DNA of 52,544 bases, from contig JARLGJ010000008.1 of the NCBI GenBank assembly GCA_031296105.1, forward strand, positions 1-52,544. The letters run 5' to 3'. The notes beneath the pieces were generated by a model. The model saw only the letters and a program-made list of their open reading frames with translations, was not told the DNA's origin and searched no databases. A program made the translations under genes and the position numbers. This DNA comes from Acidobacteriota bacterium (GTDB taxonomy: Bacteria; Acidobacteriota; Terriglobia; Terriglobales; Acidobacteriaceae). This document shows, one piece after another, positions 1 through 10,666 of this stretch. Each line of letters begins with the position of its first letter. Within the stretch, counting starts at the first letter, position 1.

Positions 1-30
1 CATCCCCCCTACACTCGCTACGACCCTTTT

Positions 31-1902
<1,872 letters not shown>

Positions 1903-1959
1903 CCTGTATGCTGCGGATTCTTATTGCACCGCCGGTTGCGCTTCTCTAGCATCCTTGCC

Positions 1960-2556
1960 ATGAAGCTCAACCGGCGGTCACTCTTCGGTCTGGCGTTCCT
2001 TGTCAGCTTTCTTGGGATGCTTACGTACTTCTATTTCCAGCGTCCCAAGCCGAGGCCGGATGCCGCATCGAACGCTCGATCCGCCAGCGTAATTGACGCC
2101 GCGCACACCTTTGCTCCCGGTATTTTTGTCACCGAACAGATCAACGAGGGCGATGTCTCTGAGGTCCATCAGCGCGGTTACGCCACTCTCATCGATCTGC
2201 GTCCCGACTTCGAGGCCGCCAATCAAGTTCCTTCCGCAACGGTCGCGCGCAGCGCGCAGGCCAATCAGCTTGCGTTCTACTACATTCCCGTCGCGCACGG
2301 AGATATTCCCGACGCCGCGGTCGCCGCGCTGGGCGAGGCCCTGTCTAACTCGCCACGTCCCGTTCTGCTCTACTGCCGCAGCGGACGCCGTGCCGCCCGC
2401 ACCCTCAGCCTCTATGAAGCCTCGCTGCCCGGCGGACCGGACGCCGCGGCGATTCTCAACATGGCGCGTTCCGCGGGGCAGTCCGCCGACGACCTTACCG
2501 CGGAGATCAATCGCCGCATCGCCGCTCGCAAGCCTGCCCAGGGAGGTGCGCGATGA
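1960..2556 (+). CDS. Membrane-anchored CX4R-loop protein (TIGR01244/DUF442-like phosphatase or sulfurtransferase)
   Basis: About 198 residues. An N-terminal membrane anchor (residues 9-26) is followed by a soluble domain with the order seen in TIGR01244/beta-lactamase-hydrolase-like phosphatases: a gateway segment FVTEQINEGDVSEVHQRGY (about 57-74), IDLRPDFE, then the active loop LLYCRSGRRAA with Cys139 and Arg144. Such proteins act as protein or small-molecule phosphatases or as rhodanese-like sulfurtransferases; which applies here is open. The ATG at 1960 is preferred over an upstream in-frame TTG (1924) because it begins a normal basic-then-hydrophobic signal anchor. It overlaps the next small gene by four bases (ATGA), so the two are probably translationally coupled. 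Confidence 0.75.
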   Translation: MKLNRRSLFGLAFLVSFLGMLTYFYFQRPKPRPDAASNARSASVIDAAHTFAPGIFVTEQINEGDVSEVHQRGYATLIDLRPDFEAANQVPSATVARSAQANQLAFYYIPVAHGDIPDAAVAALGEALSNSPRPVLLYCRSGRRAARTLSLYEASLPGGPDAAAILNMARSAGQSADDLTAEINRRIAARKPAQGGAR

Positions 2557-2714
2557 ACCCGTCAATTCTGGATGCACCGCAGCCGCAAGAAGACCGCGGG
2601 CATCTGTTCTGGAAGGCGCTCTGGACAGCGATTGTCGTGGTGCTTGGTCTGTTTCTCGGCCTCATCAGCGCGTTCATTGCGGCTTTGTTCTTTGGATGGA
2701 TTGGAATCTGTTAG
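2553..2714 (+). CDS. Small single-pass membrane protein
   Basis: A 53-residue protein: a polar N-terminus (MNPSILDAPQPQED), then one long hydrophobic stretch (AIVVVLGLFLGLISAFIAAL, about residues 26-45) ending in FFGWIGIC. The start ATG overlaps the stop of the upstream CX4R protein (ATGA), with GGAGG at 2542-2546 serving as the ribosome site. No family is recognised. Operon position suggests it partners the upstream membrane-anchored phosphatase-like protein, but this is inference. Confidence 0.6.
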   Translation: MNPSILDAPQPQEDRGHLFWKALWTAIVVVLGLFLGLISAFIAALFFGWIGIC

Positions 2715-2730
2715 CGCCCCATCCTCTTCG

Positions 2731-2766
2731 GTGCCCCATTCAAGCCCGCAGTTGGCTTGAGTGGGA
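2731..2766 (-). repeat. Intergenic hairpin repeat, D module alone
   Basis: An inverted repeat with arms TTCAAGCC and GGCTTGA, preceded by GTGCCCCA. This is the reverse orientation of the D module found at about twelve places in the window. It stands alone here, without A, B, C or E modules. Confidence 0.75.
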
Positions 2767-2884
2767 TGCAGGCTACACAGGCTGCGGAGTTTCGGCAGAT
2801 TCGAACTCTCTCTCATTTCCCTCACGCATCGTTTCCGCCTCCCGCGGAATCTAACCTGTATAGTTAGTTTTCCGGGAGGATTCC

Positions 2885-3679
2885 ATGGACTTAAAACTTA
2901 CCAACAAAACTGCGCTCGTCACCGGCTCCACGGCCGGCATCGGATTGGCCATTGCCACCTCGCTCGCGCGTGAGGGCACGCGCGTCGTCATCAACGGACG
3001 CACCGGGGAGCGCGTGGATCGTGCCCTGGCCACCATTCGTGCCGAGGTGCCCGGCGCGCAGGTCTCCGGCATTGCCGCCAACTTTGCCGATGCCTCCGGC
3101 GCCTCCGAAATCATCTCCCACCTTCCCGCCGTCGATATTCTCGTCAACAACGTCGGCATCTTCGAGCCGAAAGCCTTCGCCGAAATTCCCGACGCCGACT
3201 GGTACCGCTTCTTCGAGGTCAATGTGATGAGCGGCATTCGCCTCTCGCGCCACTATCTTGCGCCCATGCTCAAAAAGAATTGGGGACGCATCCTGTTCAT
3301 CGCCAGCGAATCCGCCGTGCAGATTCCGTCCGAGATGGTGCACTACGGCATGACCAAGACGGCGCAGGTGGCCGTTGCGCGCGGCATCGCCGAATCCGTC
3401 GCCGGTACCGGCGTCACCGTCAACAGCATCCTGCCCGGCCCCACCTACTCCGAAGGCGTCATAGACTTTGTCGGCGCACTGGCCGCGCAGCAGAACAAGA
3501 CCAAGGCCGAGGTGGAAAAGGAATTCTTCGAACACGCCCGCCCTACTTCGCTTATCAAGCGCTTTGCCACCGTCGAAGAAGTTGCCGCGCTCGTCACCTA
3601 CGTGGCCGGTGAACTTTCTTCGGCCACCAACGGCGCAGCCCTGCGCGTGGATGGCGGGGTGGTCAAGGCTATCTTGTAA
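2885..3679 (+). CDS. SDR family NAD(P)-dependent oxidoreductase
   Basis: A 264-residue classical short-chain dehydrogenase. The cofactor motif TGSTAGIG lies near residues 14-21 and NNVG near 87-90. The catalytic Ser sits in IASESAVQ, with the Y-x-x-x-K pair in YGMTKTAQ. A substrate-loop region and a C-terminal VDGG signature follow. The start at 2885 has GGGAGG (2874-2879) at good spacing. Family knowledge predicts NAD(P)H-linked oxidation or reduction of an alcohol or ketone; the E-S-A variant of the Ser region is common in SDRs of unknown substrate. The gene stands alone and is followed by an intrinsic terminator. Confidence 0.9.
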   Translation: MDLKLTNKTALVTGSTAGIGLAIATSLAREGTRVVINGRTGERVDRALATIRAEVPGAQVSGIAANFADASGASEIISHLPAVDILVNNVGIFEPKAFAEIPDADWYRFFEVNVMSGIRLSRHYLAPMLKKNWGRILFIASESAVQIPSEMVHYGMTKTAQVAVARGIAESVAGTGVTVNSILPGPTYSEGVIDFVGALAAQQNKTKAEVEKEFFEHARPTSLIKRFATVEEVAALVTYVAGELSSATNGAALRVDGGVVKAIL

Positions 3680-3695
3680 CGCGAACTACGGAACG

Positions 3696-3726
3696 AGGGC
3701 CAGCCGTGCGCCGGCCCTGTTTTTTC
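3696..3726 (+). terminator. Intrinsic terminator after the SDR gene
   Basis: A GC-rich stem (AGGGCC...GGCCCT) followed by TGTTTTTTC, 17 bases after the SDR stop codon and before the acetyltransferase start. Confidence 0.75.
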
Positions 3727-3744
3727 TTCGCGCATAATAGATGC

Positions 3745-4221
3745 ATGACCGCCCAGCCCATTTCCATTCGCCTCTTCCAGCCCGCGGACGCCGCGGCCTT
3801 CCGCGCCCTTAACGAAGCGTGGATCACCCGCTACTTCAAGCTCGAAGCACCCGACTTCACCATCCTCGGCGATCCCGAGGGGCACATTATTGCTCCCGGA
3901 GGACAGATCCTGATTGCCGAATGCGACGGCGGGATCGCCGGTTGCTGCGCGCTCATTCCGCACGGTGAGCGCTGCTTCGAGCTGGGCAAGATGGCTGTTG
4001 ATCCGCGCTTCCAGAATTGCGGCCTCGGTGGCGCTCTGCTCCGGGCTGCCCGTGACTACGCGCGCCAGCAGGGGGCCCGCAGCCTCTATCTGGAAACCAA
4101 CTCCGGCTTGGCGCCCGCTCTGCACCTCTACCAGCGTCACGGCTTCCGCCGGGTGGACGACCGCGAAGCTGCACCCGCGGCCTACGTGCGTGGCGACGTG
4201 CGCATGGTGCTCAATTTGTAA
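3745..4221 (+). CDS. GNAT family N-acetyltransferase
   Basis: A 158-residue protein. It has a GNAT beta1-alpha1 region (ISIRLFQPADAAAFRALNEAW), a central sheet (GGIAGCCALIPH, FELGKMAVDP), the acetyl-CoA binding motif A (QNCGLGGALLRAA, about residues 91-103), and a C-terminal YLETNSG...LYQRHGF segment. Family knowledge predicts acetyl transfer from acetyl-CoA to an amine; the substrate is unknown. The ATG at 3745 fits the domain start; an upstream in-frame start at 3706 would lie inside the preceding terminator. Confidence 0.88.
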   Translation: MTAQPISIRLFQPADAAAFRALNEAWITRYFKLEAPDFTILGDPEGHIIAPGGQILIAECDGGIAGCCALIPHGERCFELGKMAVDPRFQNCGLGGALLRAARDYARQQGARSLYLETNSGLAPALHLYQRHGFRRVDDREAAPAAYVRGDVRMVLNL

Positions 4222-4242
4222 CGACCGGCACCCGCGCGGCGA

Positions 4243-4272
4243 TTGACAGCCGATTTTCTTTTCTCGCAAGAT
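4243..4272 (+). promoter_or_regulatory. Predicted sigma-70 type promoter for the DUF481 gene
   Basis: TTGACA (4243-4248), an 18-base spacer, then CAAGAT (4267-4272). It lies about 113 bases upstream of the GTG start at 4385. The -35 is a perfect consensus match and the -10 is weak. Confidence 0.4.
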
Positions 4273-4384
4273 TGAATCAGAGTGCGGACTCGGCTCGCGG
4301 CTTTGCGCCGTAGGGTTGTCCGGCTCCGCGTGCCACAGCCGCATTGGGCCATATCCCATCAATCCGTTACAGAAGGATGTTCAG

Positions 4385-5452
4385 GTGAACCATCGACTCG
4401 CTGTCCTGCTCTTGCTCGCTCTCTTTGCTCTGCCCGCCGTGGCTGACCAGATTGTCTTGAAGAACGGAGACCGCATCAGCGGCACCATCGTCAAATCGGA
4501 CGGAAAAGTCCTGGTTCTCAAAACAGATTACGCCGGAGACGTTACGGTGCAGATGCCGTCCATCGCGCAGATTACTTCCTCGCAGACGCTCTACATTGGC
4601 CTCAAGAATGGCAAGACGGTTTCCGGCAAGGTGTCCACCGAGGGCGACAAGTTGGTGGTGGCCGCCGAGCCTGCTCCCGTCGCCGCGCCGCGGCCCGAGG
4701 TGACGGCCATCCGCGATCAGGCCGAGCAGACGGCCTACGTGCGCTCGCTGCATCCGCCCCTCACCCATGGATGGGCTGGAGGCATTAACCTGGGCTACGC
4801 CCTAACCCGCGGCAACAGCGCCACCCAGAACCTGAGCCTGGCCTTCAATGCCGCTCGCCTCACGCTGCACGACAAGATCTCCCTCTACGCGCACACCGTG
4901 TACGCCACCAACGACGCCCAGGGCGCATCGCCCTCCACCACGGCGAATGCCGTGCAAGGTGGCGCGCGCTATGACCGCAACGTCAATCCTAAGTTTTTTG
5001 CTTTTGGCAGCACCGACTTTTCCACGGACGCGCTGCAGGTGCTCGATCTGCGCTCTGTATTCACCGGCGGTTTCGGTTACCACGCCCGTACCGGCAAGCC
5101 GATGATGCTCAACTTCCTCGGCGGTCTCAACTACACCCACGAGACGTATTCCGCCGCCTCCGATACCGTCCCCGGCTTCAGCCGTTCCTTCCCGGCGGCA
5201 ACGCTCGGTGAGGAACTGATCTACAAAGTGCACGCGGCCACTACCTTCACCCAGCACGCGTATTTTTATCCGGACTTTGCCAACGGAGATGATTACCGCG
5301 CCACCTTTGACGTAAGCGCGGTCACGAAACTGAACAAGTGGCTCGGCTGGCAGACGTCTTTCGGCAATATCTACGTCACGAATCCTCCCTCCGGGAAGAA
5401 GAGGGACGACGTGATGTTCACCACCGGGCTGAACGTCTCGTTTATCCACTAA
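4385..5452 (+). CDS. DUF481 outer-membrane protein with N-terminal Sm-like repeat
   Basis: A 355-residue exported protein. The signal peptide is about residues 1-20 (LAVLLLLALFALPAVAD). Two short beta-rich repeats follow (QIVLKNGDRISGTIVKSDG and LYIGLKNGKTVSGKVS, about 21-90). A C-terminal DUF481 beta-barrel-like domain (about 125-355) holds alternating aromatic/polar strands, such as WAGGINLGYALTRGNSATQ, and ends in FIH. DUF481 proteins are outer-membrane barrels of uncertain role. The GTG at 4385 is preferred because AGAAGGA (4371-4377) precedes it and the signal peptide begins there; an upstream in-frame ATG (4316) would add a non-signal extension. Confidence 0.8.
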   Translation: MNHRLAVLLLLALFALPAVADQIVLKNGDRISGTIVKSDGKVLVLKTDYAGDVTVQMPSIAQITSSQTLYIGLKNGKTVSGKVSTEGDKLVVAAEPAPVAAPRPEVTAIRDQAEQTAYVRSLHPPLTHGWAGGINLGYALTRGNSATQNLSLAFNAARLTLHDKISLYAHTVYATNDAQGASPSTTANAVQGGARYDRNVNPKFFAFGSTDFSTDALQVLDLRSVFTGGFGYHARTGKPMMLNFLGGLNYTHETYSAASDTVPGFSRSFPAATLGEELIYKVHAATTFTQHAYFYPDFANGDDYRATFDVSAVTKLNKWLGWQTSFGNIYVTNPPSGKKRDDVMFTTGLNVSFIH

Positions 5453-5455
5453 GTG

Positions 5456-5730
5456 ACAGGAAAACCAAACTGTTCTCGTAACCCGTTGGGGAGAGTTGAA
5501 AATAGGACAATGTCCGGCCGCCAAGTTCCATGCCGGTCTGTAAGAAGCTGAAACCATCGGACTTTTGGCGTTGTCGCCATTTGTCGTGTTCCCGTAAGAG
5601 GCTCTTGCCATTAAGCTCCTCTACATGCACGCGAGTAGAGGACGTTCACTCTAAGGCTGCAGATAAGAGTCATCTTCGCCCAGCGGCTATATGCGCAATC
5701 GAAGGCTGGCTGTTATACACCTCCTACGCC
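5456..5730 (+). other. Gene-free stretch, possible structured small RNA or long 3'UTR
   Basis: About 275 bases between the DUF481 stop and a strong plus-strand terminator, with no convincing reading frame. An 8-bp stem (TCCTCTAC at 5617-5624 with GTAGAGGA at 5635-5642) and several shorter stems are present. The terminator at 5731-5758 implies that something is transcribed on the plus strand, either the DUF481 message or a separate RNA. It does not match a 6S or tmRNA pattern I recognise. Confidence 0.35.
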
Positions 5731-5758
5731 GCCCCTGTTCCAACAGGGGCGCTTTTTT
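5731..5758 (+). terminator. Intrinsic terminator (plus strand)
   Basis: The perfect stem GCCCCTGTT / AACAGGGGC is followed by GCTTTTTT. The T-run lies only on the plus-strand side, so it ends rightward transcription rather than the leftward LysR gene. Confidence 0.85.
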
Positions 5759-5797
5759 GCTGCCGCCAATCCTATTCGACCTTGCGACGTTGCGCTC

Positions 5798-6745
5798 TTA
5801 CGCTTTTGCCTTGCGGCGAACCGGCCCCAGGTCTTCCGGCTCAAAGACGGCGCGGTGCTTCGGATCGGCGGCCATCATCTTGCACACGTTCACGAAGGCC
5901 GCGCCCGCGTGAGACAACGTGGCGCTGCGCCGCGTCACCAGGCGCAGCGTGCGCTCCATGCGCAATTCTTCCACGGTTACCGCCACCAGCTCGCCGCGCG
6001 TCAGTTCGTCGGCCACGCACATGCGCGGAATAATGGCCACGCCGTTGCCCATGCGCACAAATTCCTTGATTGAAGTCAGCGTGGGCAGTTCCACGTCCAT
6101 GTGCAGCATGATGCGCGATTTCTTGAAGGCGTCAATCACCTTAATGCGCAGCGGCGAGGTCACGTTGTGCGCCACAAAGCTCTCATTGCCCAGGTCGCGT
6201 ATGCTCACCTTCTCGGTCGCCGCCAGCGTGTGGCCCGGATACACCACAAACACCAGCTCATCGCGGTACACGATAGTCGAGTTCAGTTGCTCGTCCTCGG
6301 GCTTAAAGCTGATGACGCCGAACTCGGCCTGATGCGTCAGCACCTGCCGTGGAATGTCGCCCGACAGAGACCTCTGCACCTGAATCTTGATCCCCGGGTG
6401 CATCTTGCGGTATTGGTGCAGCGTCGGCAGCAAACACAGCGAGGTGAACTCGTTGGCCGCAACTGTCAGTTTTCCCTCATGCAGGCTGCGCAGTTCGGCA
6501 ATCGCCTCTTTGGCGCGCTCGCGCAGGTTCAGCAGCTCCTCGGCATATTCCAGCAGTACCTTGCCCGCGGCGGTCAGCGTGCCGTCGCGCGACGAGCGCT
6601 CGAACACTTTTTCGCCCAGCAGGTCTTCCAGTTTGGCGATGGTCTGGCTTACCGCCGATTGTGTGCGATGCAAACGCAGCGCCGCGCGCGAGAAGCTGCG
6701 CTCCTCGGCCACCGCCACAAAGGCCTCTAACTGGTATAAGTCCAT
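5798..6745 (-). CDS. LysR family transcriptional regulator
   Basis: A 315-residue regulator. The winged HTH (MDLYQLEAFVAVAEERSFSR, then AALRLHRTQSAVSQTIAKLE, about residues 1-60) is followed by a linker helix and a periplasmic-binding-like effector domain (about 90-295) with strands such as GKLTVAANEF and GNGVAIIPRM. It is transcribed divergently from leuABCD with a 177-base shared intergenic region, the classic arrangement for an LTTR controlling its neighbour. Regulation of leucine synthesis is therefore likely but inferred. The ATG at 6745 is chosen because the conserved LysR N-terminus begins there; an upstream ATG at 6772 would add nine non-conserved residues. Confidence 0.88.
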   Translation of the reverse strand: MDLYQLEAFVAVAEERSFSRAALRLHRTQSAVSQTIAKLEDLLGEKVFERSSRDGTLTAAGKVLLEYAEELLNLRERAKEAIAELRSLHEGKLTVAANEFTSLCLLPTLHQYRKMHPGIKIQVQRSLSGDIPRQVLTHQAEFGVISFKPEDEQLNSTIVYRDELVFVVYPGHTLAATEKVSIRDLGNESFVAHNVTSPLRIKVIDAFKKSRIMLHMDVELPTLTSIKEFVRMGNGVAIIPRMCVADELTRGELVAVTVEELRMERTLRLVTRRSATLSHAGAAFVNVCKMMAADPKHRAVFEPEDLGPVRRKAKA

Positions 6746-6922
6746 AGGAGATCCCTCAATTGTGTTATTCAATCACCGGGCGTTATTAAATGTAAATACA
6801 AAAGTAGAAATGCTAATCGTAGATATCTCTATGTGATTGATTTATTGGTAGATCACGATGGCTTATACCATGTAAACAAAAAGTAGTTTGACTAATTCCA
6901 AGCCTCGCGCCATCGTGTTTCC
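6746..6922 (+). promoter_or_regulatory. LysR-leuA divergent control region
   Basis: An AT-rich 177-base interval, unlike the GC-rich genes around it. The octamer TCAATCAC (6769-6776) recurs inverted as GTGATTGA (6833-6840). The latter forms an imperfect dyad with TAGATCAC (6849-6856), giving a 24-base LTTR-like site. A weak -10 candidate TATACC (6864-6869) lies just downstream, about 54 bases before the leuA start. No leucine-rich leader peptide or terminator is visible, so attenuation is not suggested here. Confidence 0.45.
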
Positions 6923-8128
6923 ATGGAACCTCATGTAGTGTCTCCAGCCGGCTCCGTTCTGATCTTCGACACCACTCTGCGTGACGGCGAGCAATCGCCC
7001 GGTTGCAGCATGAACACCGCCGAAAAGCTGGTGATCGCCCATCAGCTCGAGCGCCTTGGCGTGGACATCATCGAGGCCGGTTTCCCCATCGCCTCGCAGG
7101 GCGATTTCGAGGCCGTCCAGCGCGTGGCCGCTGAAATCCGCACTCCGGTCATTGCAGCCCTCGCCCGCTGTGTACGTCAGGACATTGACGCTGCCGCCGC
7201 CGCCCTGGAAAAATCCGCACGCCCGCGCATTCACACCTTCCTTGCCACCAGTGACATTCACCTGGCCTTCAAGCTCAAAATGACGCGTGAGGACGCCCTG
7301 CGCACGGCGCGCGAATGCGTGGCCTACGCCCGCGCCCGCTGCAAGGACATTGAGTTTTCTCCCGAGGACGCCACCCGCTCCGATCCCGATTTCCTCTGCG
7401 CCGTTTTGCAGGCCGCGGTGGATGCCGGCGCCACCACCTTGAATATTCCCGACACCGTGGGCTACACCATGCCCGAGGAGTACGGACGCCTGATCACGAA
7501 GATCCGCCAAACCGTCGTGGGCGAATACACCATCAGCGCCCACTGTCACAACGATCTCGGAATGGCCGTGGCCAACTCGCTGGCTGCCGTCGCCGCCGGA
7601 GCGCGCCAGGTGGAATGCACCATCAACGGCATTGGCGAGCGCGCCGGCAACGCCGCCATGGAAGAAATTGCCATGGCCCTGCATGTGCGCGGCGATCTCT
7701 ATGGCATTCACTGTTCGGTGGAGCGCGCGCAGCTTTACCCGGCCAGCCAGTTGCTCTCGCGCACCCTGGGCTTTCAGGTGCAGCCCAACAAGGCCATTGT
7801 GGGACGCAACGCCTTTGCCCACGAGGCGGGCATTCATCAGCATGGCGTGCTCAGCAACCCCTTGTGCTACGAGATCATGACGCCCGAGTCCGTGGGCATG
7901 CCCGCCGAGCGCCTGGTGCTGGGCAAACACTCCGGGCGTCACGCCCTTTTGCATCGCTGCAAGGAGCTGGGACTGAACGTGCGCACCGACGAAGTGGACG
8001 CGCTCTATACGCGATTTACGCACTTGGCTGACCGCAAGAAAAAGGTTTACGATCAGGACTTAATCTCACTGGTCCTGGCCCATCGGGAACCGGGCGAGAA
8101 ATCGTCAAATCTGGCGGCTGCGCAATAA
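6923..8128 (+). CDS. leuA: 2-isopropylmalate synthase, short form without regulatory domain
   Basis: Condenses acetyl-CoA with 2-oxoisovalerate, the first committed step of leucine synthesis. The protein has 401 residues. The TIM-barrel catalytic domain carries [13 protein letters not shown] (about 15-27), the metal ligands HCHND (207-211), [13 protein letters not shown] and the subdomain motif [15 protein letters not shown]. It ends just after the linker region (about [14 protein letters not shown]), where typical LeuA proteins continue about 110-130 residues into the leucine-binding dimer domain. The stop is followed within three bases by leuB, so no frameshift is apparent. The missing domain predicts insensitivity to leucine feedback. 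Homocitrate synthase is the main alternative, but the motifs and the leuBCD context favour LeuA. No clear ribosome site is seen. Confidence 0.93.
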   Translation: MEPHVVSPAGSVLIFDTTLRDGEQSPGCSMNTAEKLVIAHQLERLGVDIIEAGFPIASQGDFEAVQRVAAEIRTPVIAALARCVRQDIDAAAAALEKSARPRIHTFLATSDIHLAFKLKMTREDALRTARECVAYARARCKDIEFSPEDATRSDPDFLCAVLQAAVDAGATTLNIPDTVGYTMPEEYGRLITKIRQTVVGEYTISAHCHNDLGMAVANSLAAVAAGARQVECTINGIGERAGNAAMEEIAMALHVRGDLYGIHCSVERAQLYPASQLLSRTLGFQVQPNKAIVGRNAFAHEAGIHQHGVLSNPLCYEIMTPESVGMPAERLVLGKHSGRHALLHRCKELGLNVRTDEVDALYTRFTHLADRKKKVYDQDLISLVLAHREPGEKSSNLAAAQ

Positions 8129-8130
8129 CC

Positions 8131-9237
8131 ATGAAATTAAACATTGCTGTGCTCCCCGGAGACGGGGTGGGGCCCGAGGTTACCCGCGAGGCGGTACGTG
8201 TGCTCCGCGCCGTCAACGACTTTTGCGGCTACGACTTTCGCTTTGAAGAATCGCCCATCGGCGGTGGTGCTTCGGTTGAATTTGGATTGCCCTTCCCGCC
8301 GCACACCCGCGAGCGCGTGCTGAACGCCGGCGCCGTATTGCTGGGCGCCGTCGGCGGGCCGCAGTTCGACTCGCTCACCGGCGAGCGCCGTCCCGAGGCT
8401 GGATTGCTGGCCCTGCGCCAGGCGTGCGGGTGCTTTGCCAATCTGCGCCCCGCCATCTGCTATGAGTCGGTGGCCAATTGCTCACCCCTGCGCCCGGAGC
8501 GCGTCAAGGGCGCCAACATCATGATCGTGCGCGAGCTGCTCGGCGGCCTTTATTTCGGCGAGCCGCGCGCCATCGATGCCGCGGGCAAGCAGGCCTACAA
8601 CACCATGCGCTACTCCGAAGCGGAGATCGAGCGCGTGGCCCGCGTGGCCTTTGAACTGGCGGACCGCCGCAAGAAGACTTTGGTTTCGGTGGACAAGGCC
8701 AACGTGCTGGAGACCTCGCGCTACTGGCGGCAGACGGTCAACCGCATCGCCAAGGATTATCCCGAGGTGAAGCTGGAGCACGCCCTGGTGGATTCGTTCG
8801 CCATGAACGTCATCACCTGGCCTACCCGCTATGACGTGGTGCTCACCGAAAATCTCTTTGGCGACATCCTCTCCGATGAAGCGTCGGTCATCGCCGGCTC
8901 GCTGGGCATGTTGCCTTCGGCCAGCGTCGGCGGAAAGATCGATCTTTACGAGCCGATTCACGGCTCGGCGCCGGACATCGCGGGCAAAGGCATCGCCAAT
9001 CCAATCGGCGCCATCGGCTCGGCCGCCATGCTGCTGCGCCATACCACCAAGCTTTTTGCCGAAGCGGATTGCGTGGAGGCGGCCATCGAGTCGGTGCTGA
9101 AGAAAGGTCTTCGCACCGCAGACCTGCTGCCGCCCGATCAACGCAGCAAGGCCTGCAGCACGGAAGAAATGGGCACGCGCATCGCCGAAGCAACGGTCGA
9201 GGCGCTCAACTCGCGCATGGCCTACCATGCCGTTTAA
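8131..9237 (+). CDS. leuB: 3-isopropylmalate dehydrogenase
   Basis: NAD-dependent oxidative decarboxylation of 3-isopropylmalate in leucine synthesis. The protein has 368 residues, normal for the family. It shows the N-terminal [12 protein letters not shown], substrate-binding arginines in the LRPA region, YFGEPR, the Lys/Asn segment [14 protein letters not shown], the metal-binding aspartates in [15 protein letters not shown], and the NAD-site segment [17 protein letters not shown]. It begins two bases after the leuA stop and runs into leuC, making a tight leuABCD operon. Confidence 0.97.
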   Translation: MKLNIAVLPGDGVGPEVTREAVRVLRAVNDFCGYDFRFEESPIGGGASVEFGLPFPPHTRERVLNAGAVLLGAVGGPQFDSLTGERRPEAGLLALRQACGCFANLRPAICYESVANCSPLRPERVKGANIMIVRELLGGLYFGEPRAIDAAGKQAYNTMRYSEAEIERVARVAFELADRRKKTLVSVDKANVLETSRYWRQTVNRIAKDYPEVKLEHALVDSFAMNVITWPTRYDVVLTENLFGDILSDEASVIAGSLGMLPSASVGGKIDLYEPIHGSAPDIAGKGIANPIGAIGSAAMLLRHTTKLFAEADCVEAAIESVLKKGLRTADLLPPDQRSKACSTEEMGTRIAEATVEALNSRMAYHAV

Positions 9238-9247
9238 GGATGTTAAG

Positions 9248-10666
9248 GTGACCGCACCGAAGAGTCTGTTCGACAAGTTGTGGGAGTCGCACGTTGTGTG
9301 GCAGGAGCCGTCGCAGCCTGCATTGATCTATATCGATCTTCACCTGGTGCATGAGGTGACCTCGCCGCAGGCCTTTGAAGGCCTCCGCCTGGCCGGCCGC
9401 AAGGTGCGCCGCACCGATTGCACCTTCGGCACCGTCGATCACAACGTGCCCACCACGCGCGAGCATCGCTTCAACATTCTCGATCCCATTGCCGCGCAGC
9501 AGATCAACACTCTGCGCAAGAATTGCGCGGACTTCGGCGTGACGCTGGCGGATGTAGGCTCCGCCGAGCAGGGCATTGTGCACGTCATTGGACCGGAACT
9601 GGGCTTGACCTTGCCGGGCAAGACGATTGTCTGCGGTGACAGCCATACCTCCACTCACGGAGCGTTCGGCGCGCTGGCCATTGGCATTGGCACCAGCGAA
9701 GTGGAACACGTGCTGGCCACGCAGACCTTGCAGCAGAAGCGCCCCAAGTCGATGCTTGTGCGCGTGAATGGCGCGCTGCCCGCGGGTGTAACCGCCAAGG
9801 ATCTGGCGCTGGGCATCATTCATCAGATTGGCACCGACGGCGGCACCGGCCACTGCATTGAGTACAGCGGAGAGGCCGTGCGCGGCCTGTCGATGGAAGG
9901 GCGCATGACGCTGTGCAACCTGGCCATTGAAAGCGGAGCGCGCGGCGGCATGGTGGCGCCCGATGAAACCACCTTCGCCTACATCAAGGGCCGCAAATAT
10001 GCACCGCAGGGCGAGGCCTGGGACAAGGCTGTAGCCTACTGGAAGACCTTGCCCAGCGAGGAAGGCGCGGAGTTCGATCGCGTGGTGGACTTCGACGCCA
10101 CCAAGCTGGAGCCGTGGGTAACCTGGGGAACTTCGCCGGGCATGAGCGTGCCGGTGACCGGCCGCGTGCCAAAGCTGGAAGACGCGCGCGACGAAGTGGA
10201 GAAAGCGGCCTTCATACGCGCCTATGAGTATATGGGCCTCACGCCCGGCGCGGCGCTGAACACGGTAATGGTGGACCGCGTCTTCGTCGGCTCCTGCACC
10301 AATGGACGCATTGAAGACATGCGCGCCGCGGCCAAAGTCATCAAGGGCCACAAGGTCAACGCGAAGGTTCGCATGTTGGTGGTGCCCGGCTCCGAGTGGG
10401 TGAAGCAGCAGGCGGAGAAGGAAGGCCTGGACCGCATCTTTACCGCGGCGGGCGCCGAGTGGCGCGAGCCCGGATGCTCGATGTGCCTGGGCATGAACCC
10501 GGACATCATTGCCTCCGGCGAGCGTTGCGCCTCCACCAGCAACCGCAACTTTGAAGGACGCCAGGGTCGCGGCGGACGCACCCACCTGGTGAGTCCGGAA
10601 ATGGCCGCCGCCGCCGCCGTCACCGGACACTTCACCGACGTACGCCAGTGGGATTATAAGGAGTAA
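9248..10666 (+). CDS. leuC: 3-isopropylmalate dehydratase large subunit
   Basis: The large subunit of isopropylmalate isomerase, a [4Fe-4S] aconitase-family enzyme partnering LeuD. Conserved blocks are [11 protein letters not shown] at the start, [27 protein letters not shown] and GSCTNGR. The cluster cysteines are in GSCTNGR and [10 protein letters not shown]. About 472 residues, of normal length. The GTG at 9248 is favoured because AAGGA (9236-9240) lies seven bases upstream; the alternative ATG at 9227 overlaps the leuB end and has no ribosome site. Confidence 0.96.
   Translation: MTAPKSLFDKLWESHVVWQEPSQPALIYIDLHLVHEVTSPQAFEGLRLAGRKVRRTDCTFGTVDHNVPTTREHRFNILDPIAAQQINTLRKNCADFGVTLADVGSAEQGIVHVIGPELGLTLPGKTIVCGDSHTSTHGAFGALAIGIGTSEVEHVLATQTLQQKRPKSMLVRVNGALPAGVTAKDLALGIIHQIGTDGGTGHCIEYSGEAVRGLSMEGRMTLCNLAIESGARGGMVAPDETTFAYIKGRKYAPQGEAWDKAVAYWKTLPSEEGAEFDRVVDFDATKLEPWVTWGTSPGMSVPVTGRVPKLEDARDEVEKAAFIRAYEYMGLTPGAALNTVMVDRVFVGSCTNGRIEDMRAAAKVIKGHKVNAKVRMLVVPGSEWVKQQAEKEGLDRIFTAAGAEWREPGCSMCLGMNPDIIASGERCASTSNRNFEGRQGRGGRTHLVSPEMAAAAAVTGHFTDVRQWDYKE

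Noticed and set aside
2770..2830. GATTCGAACT segment resembling a tRNA T-arm
   Set aside because: No matching acceptor, D or anticodon arms can be folded around it.
5456..5758. 6S RNA or tmRNA
   Set aside because: No long terminal pairing with a central bubble and no tRNA-like ends could be recognised; kept only as an unassigned non-coding stretch.
6811..6837. Short ORF (MLIVDISM) as a leucine leader peptide before leuA
   Set aside because: It has a single Leu codon, no ribosome site and no terminator between it and leuA.
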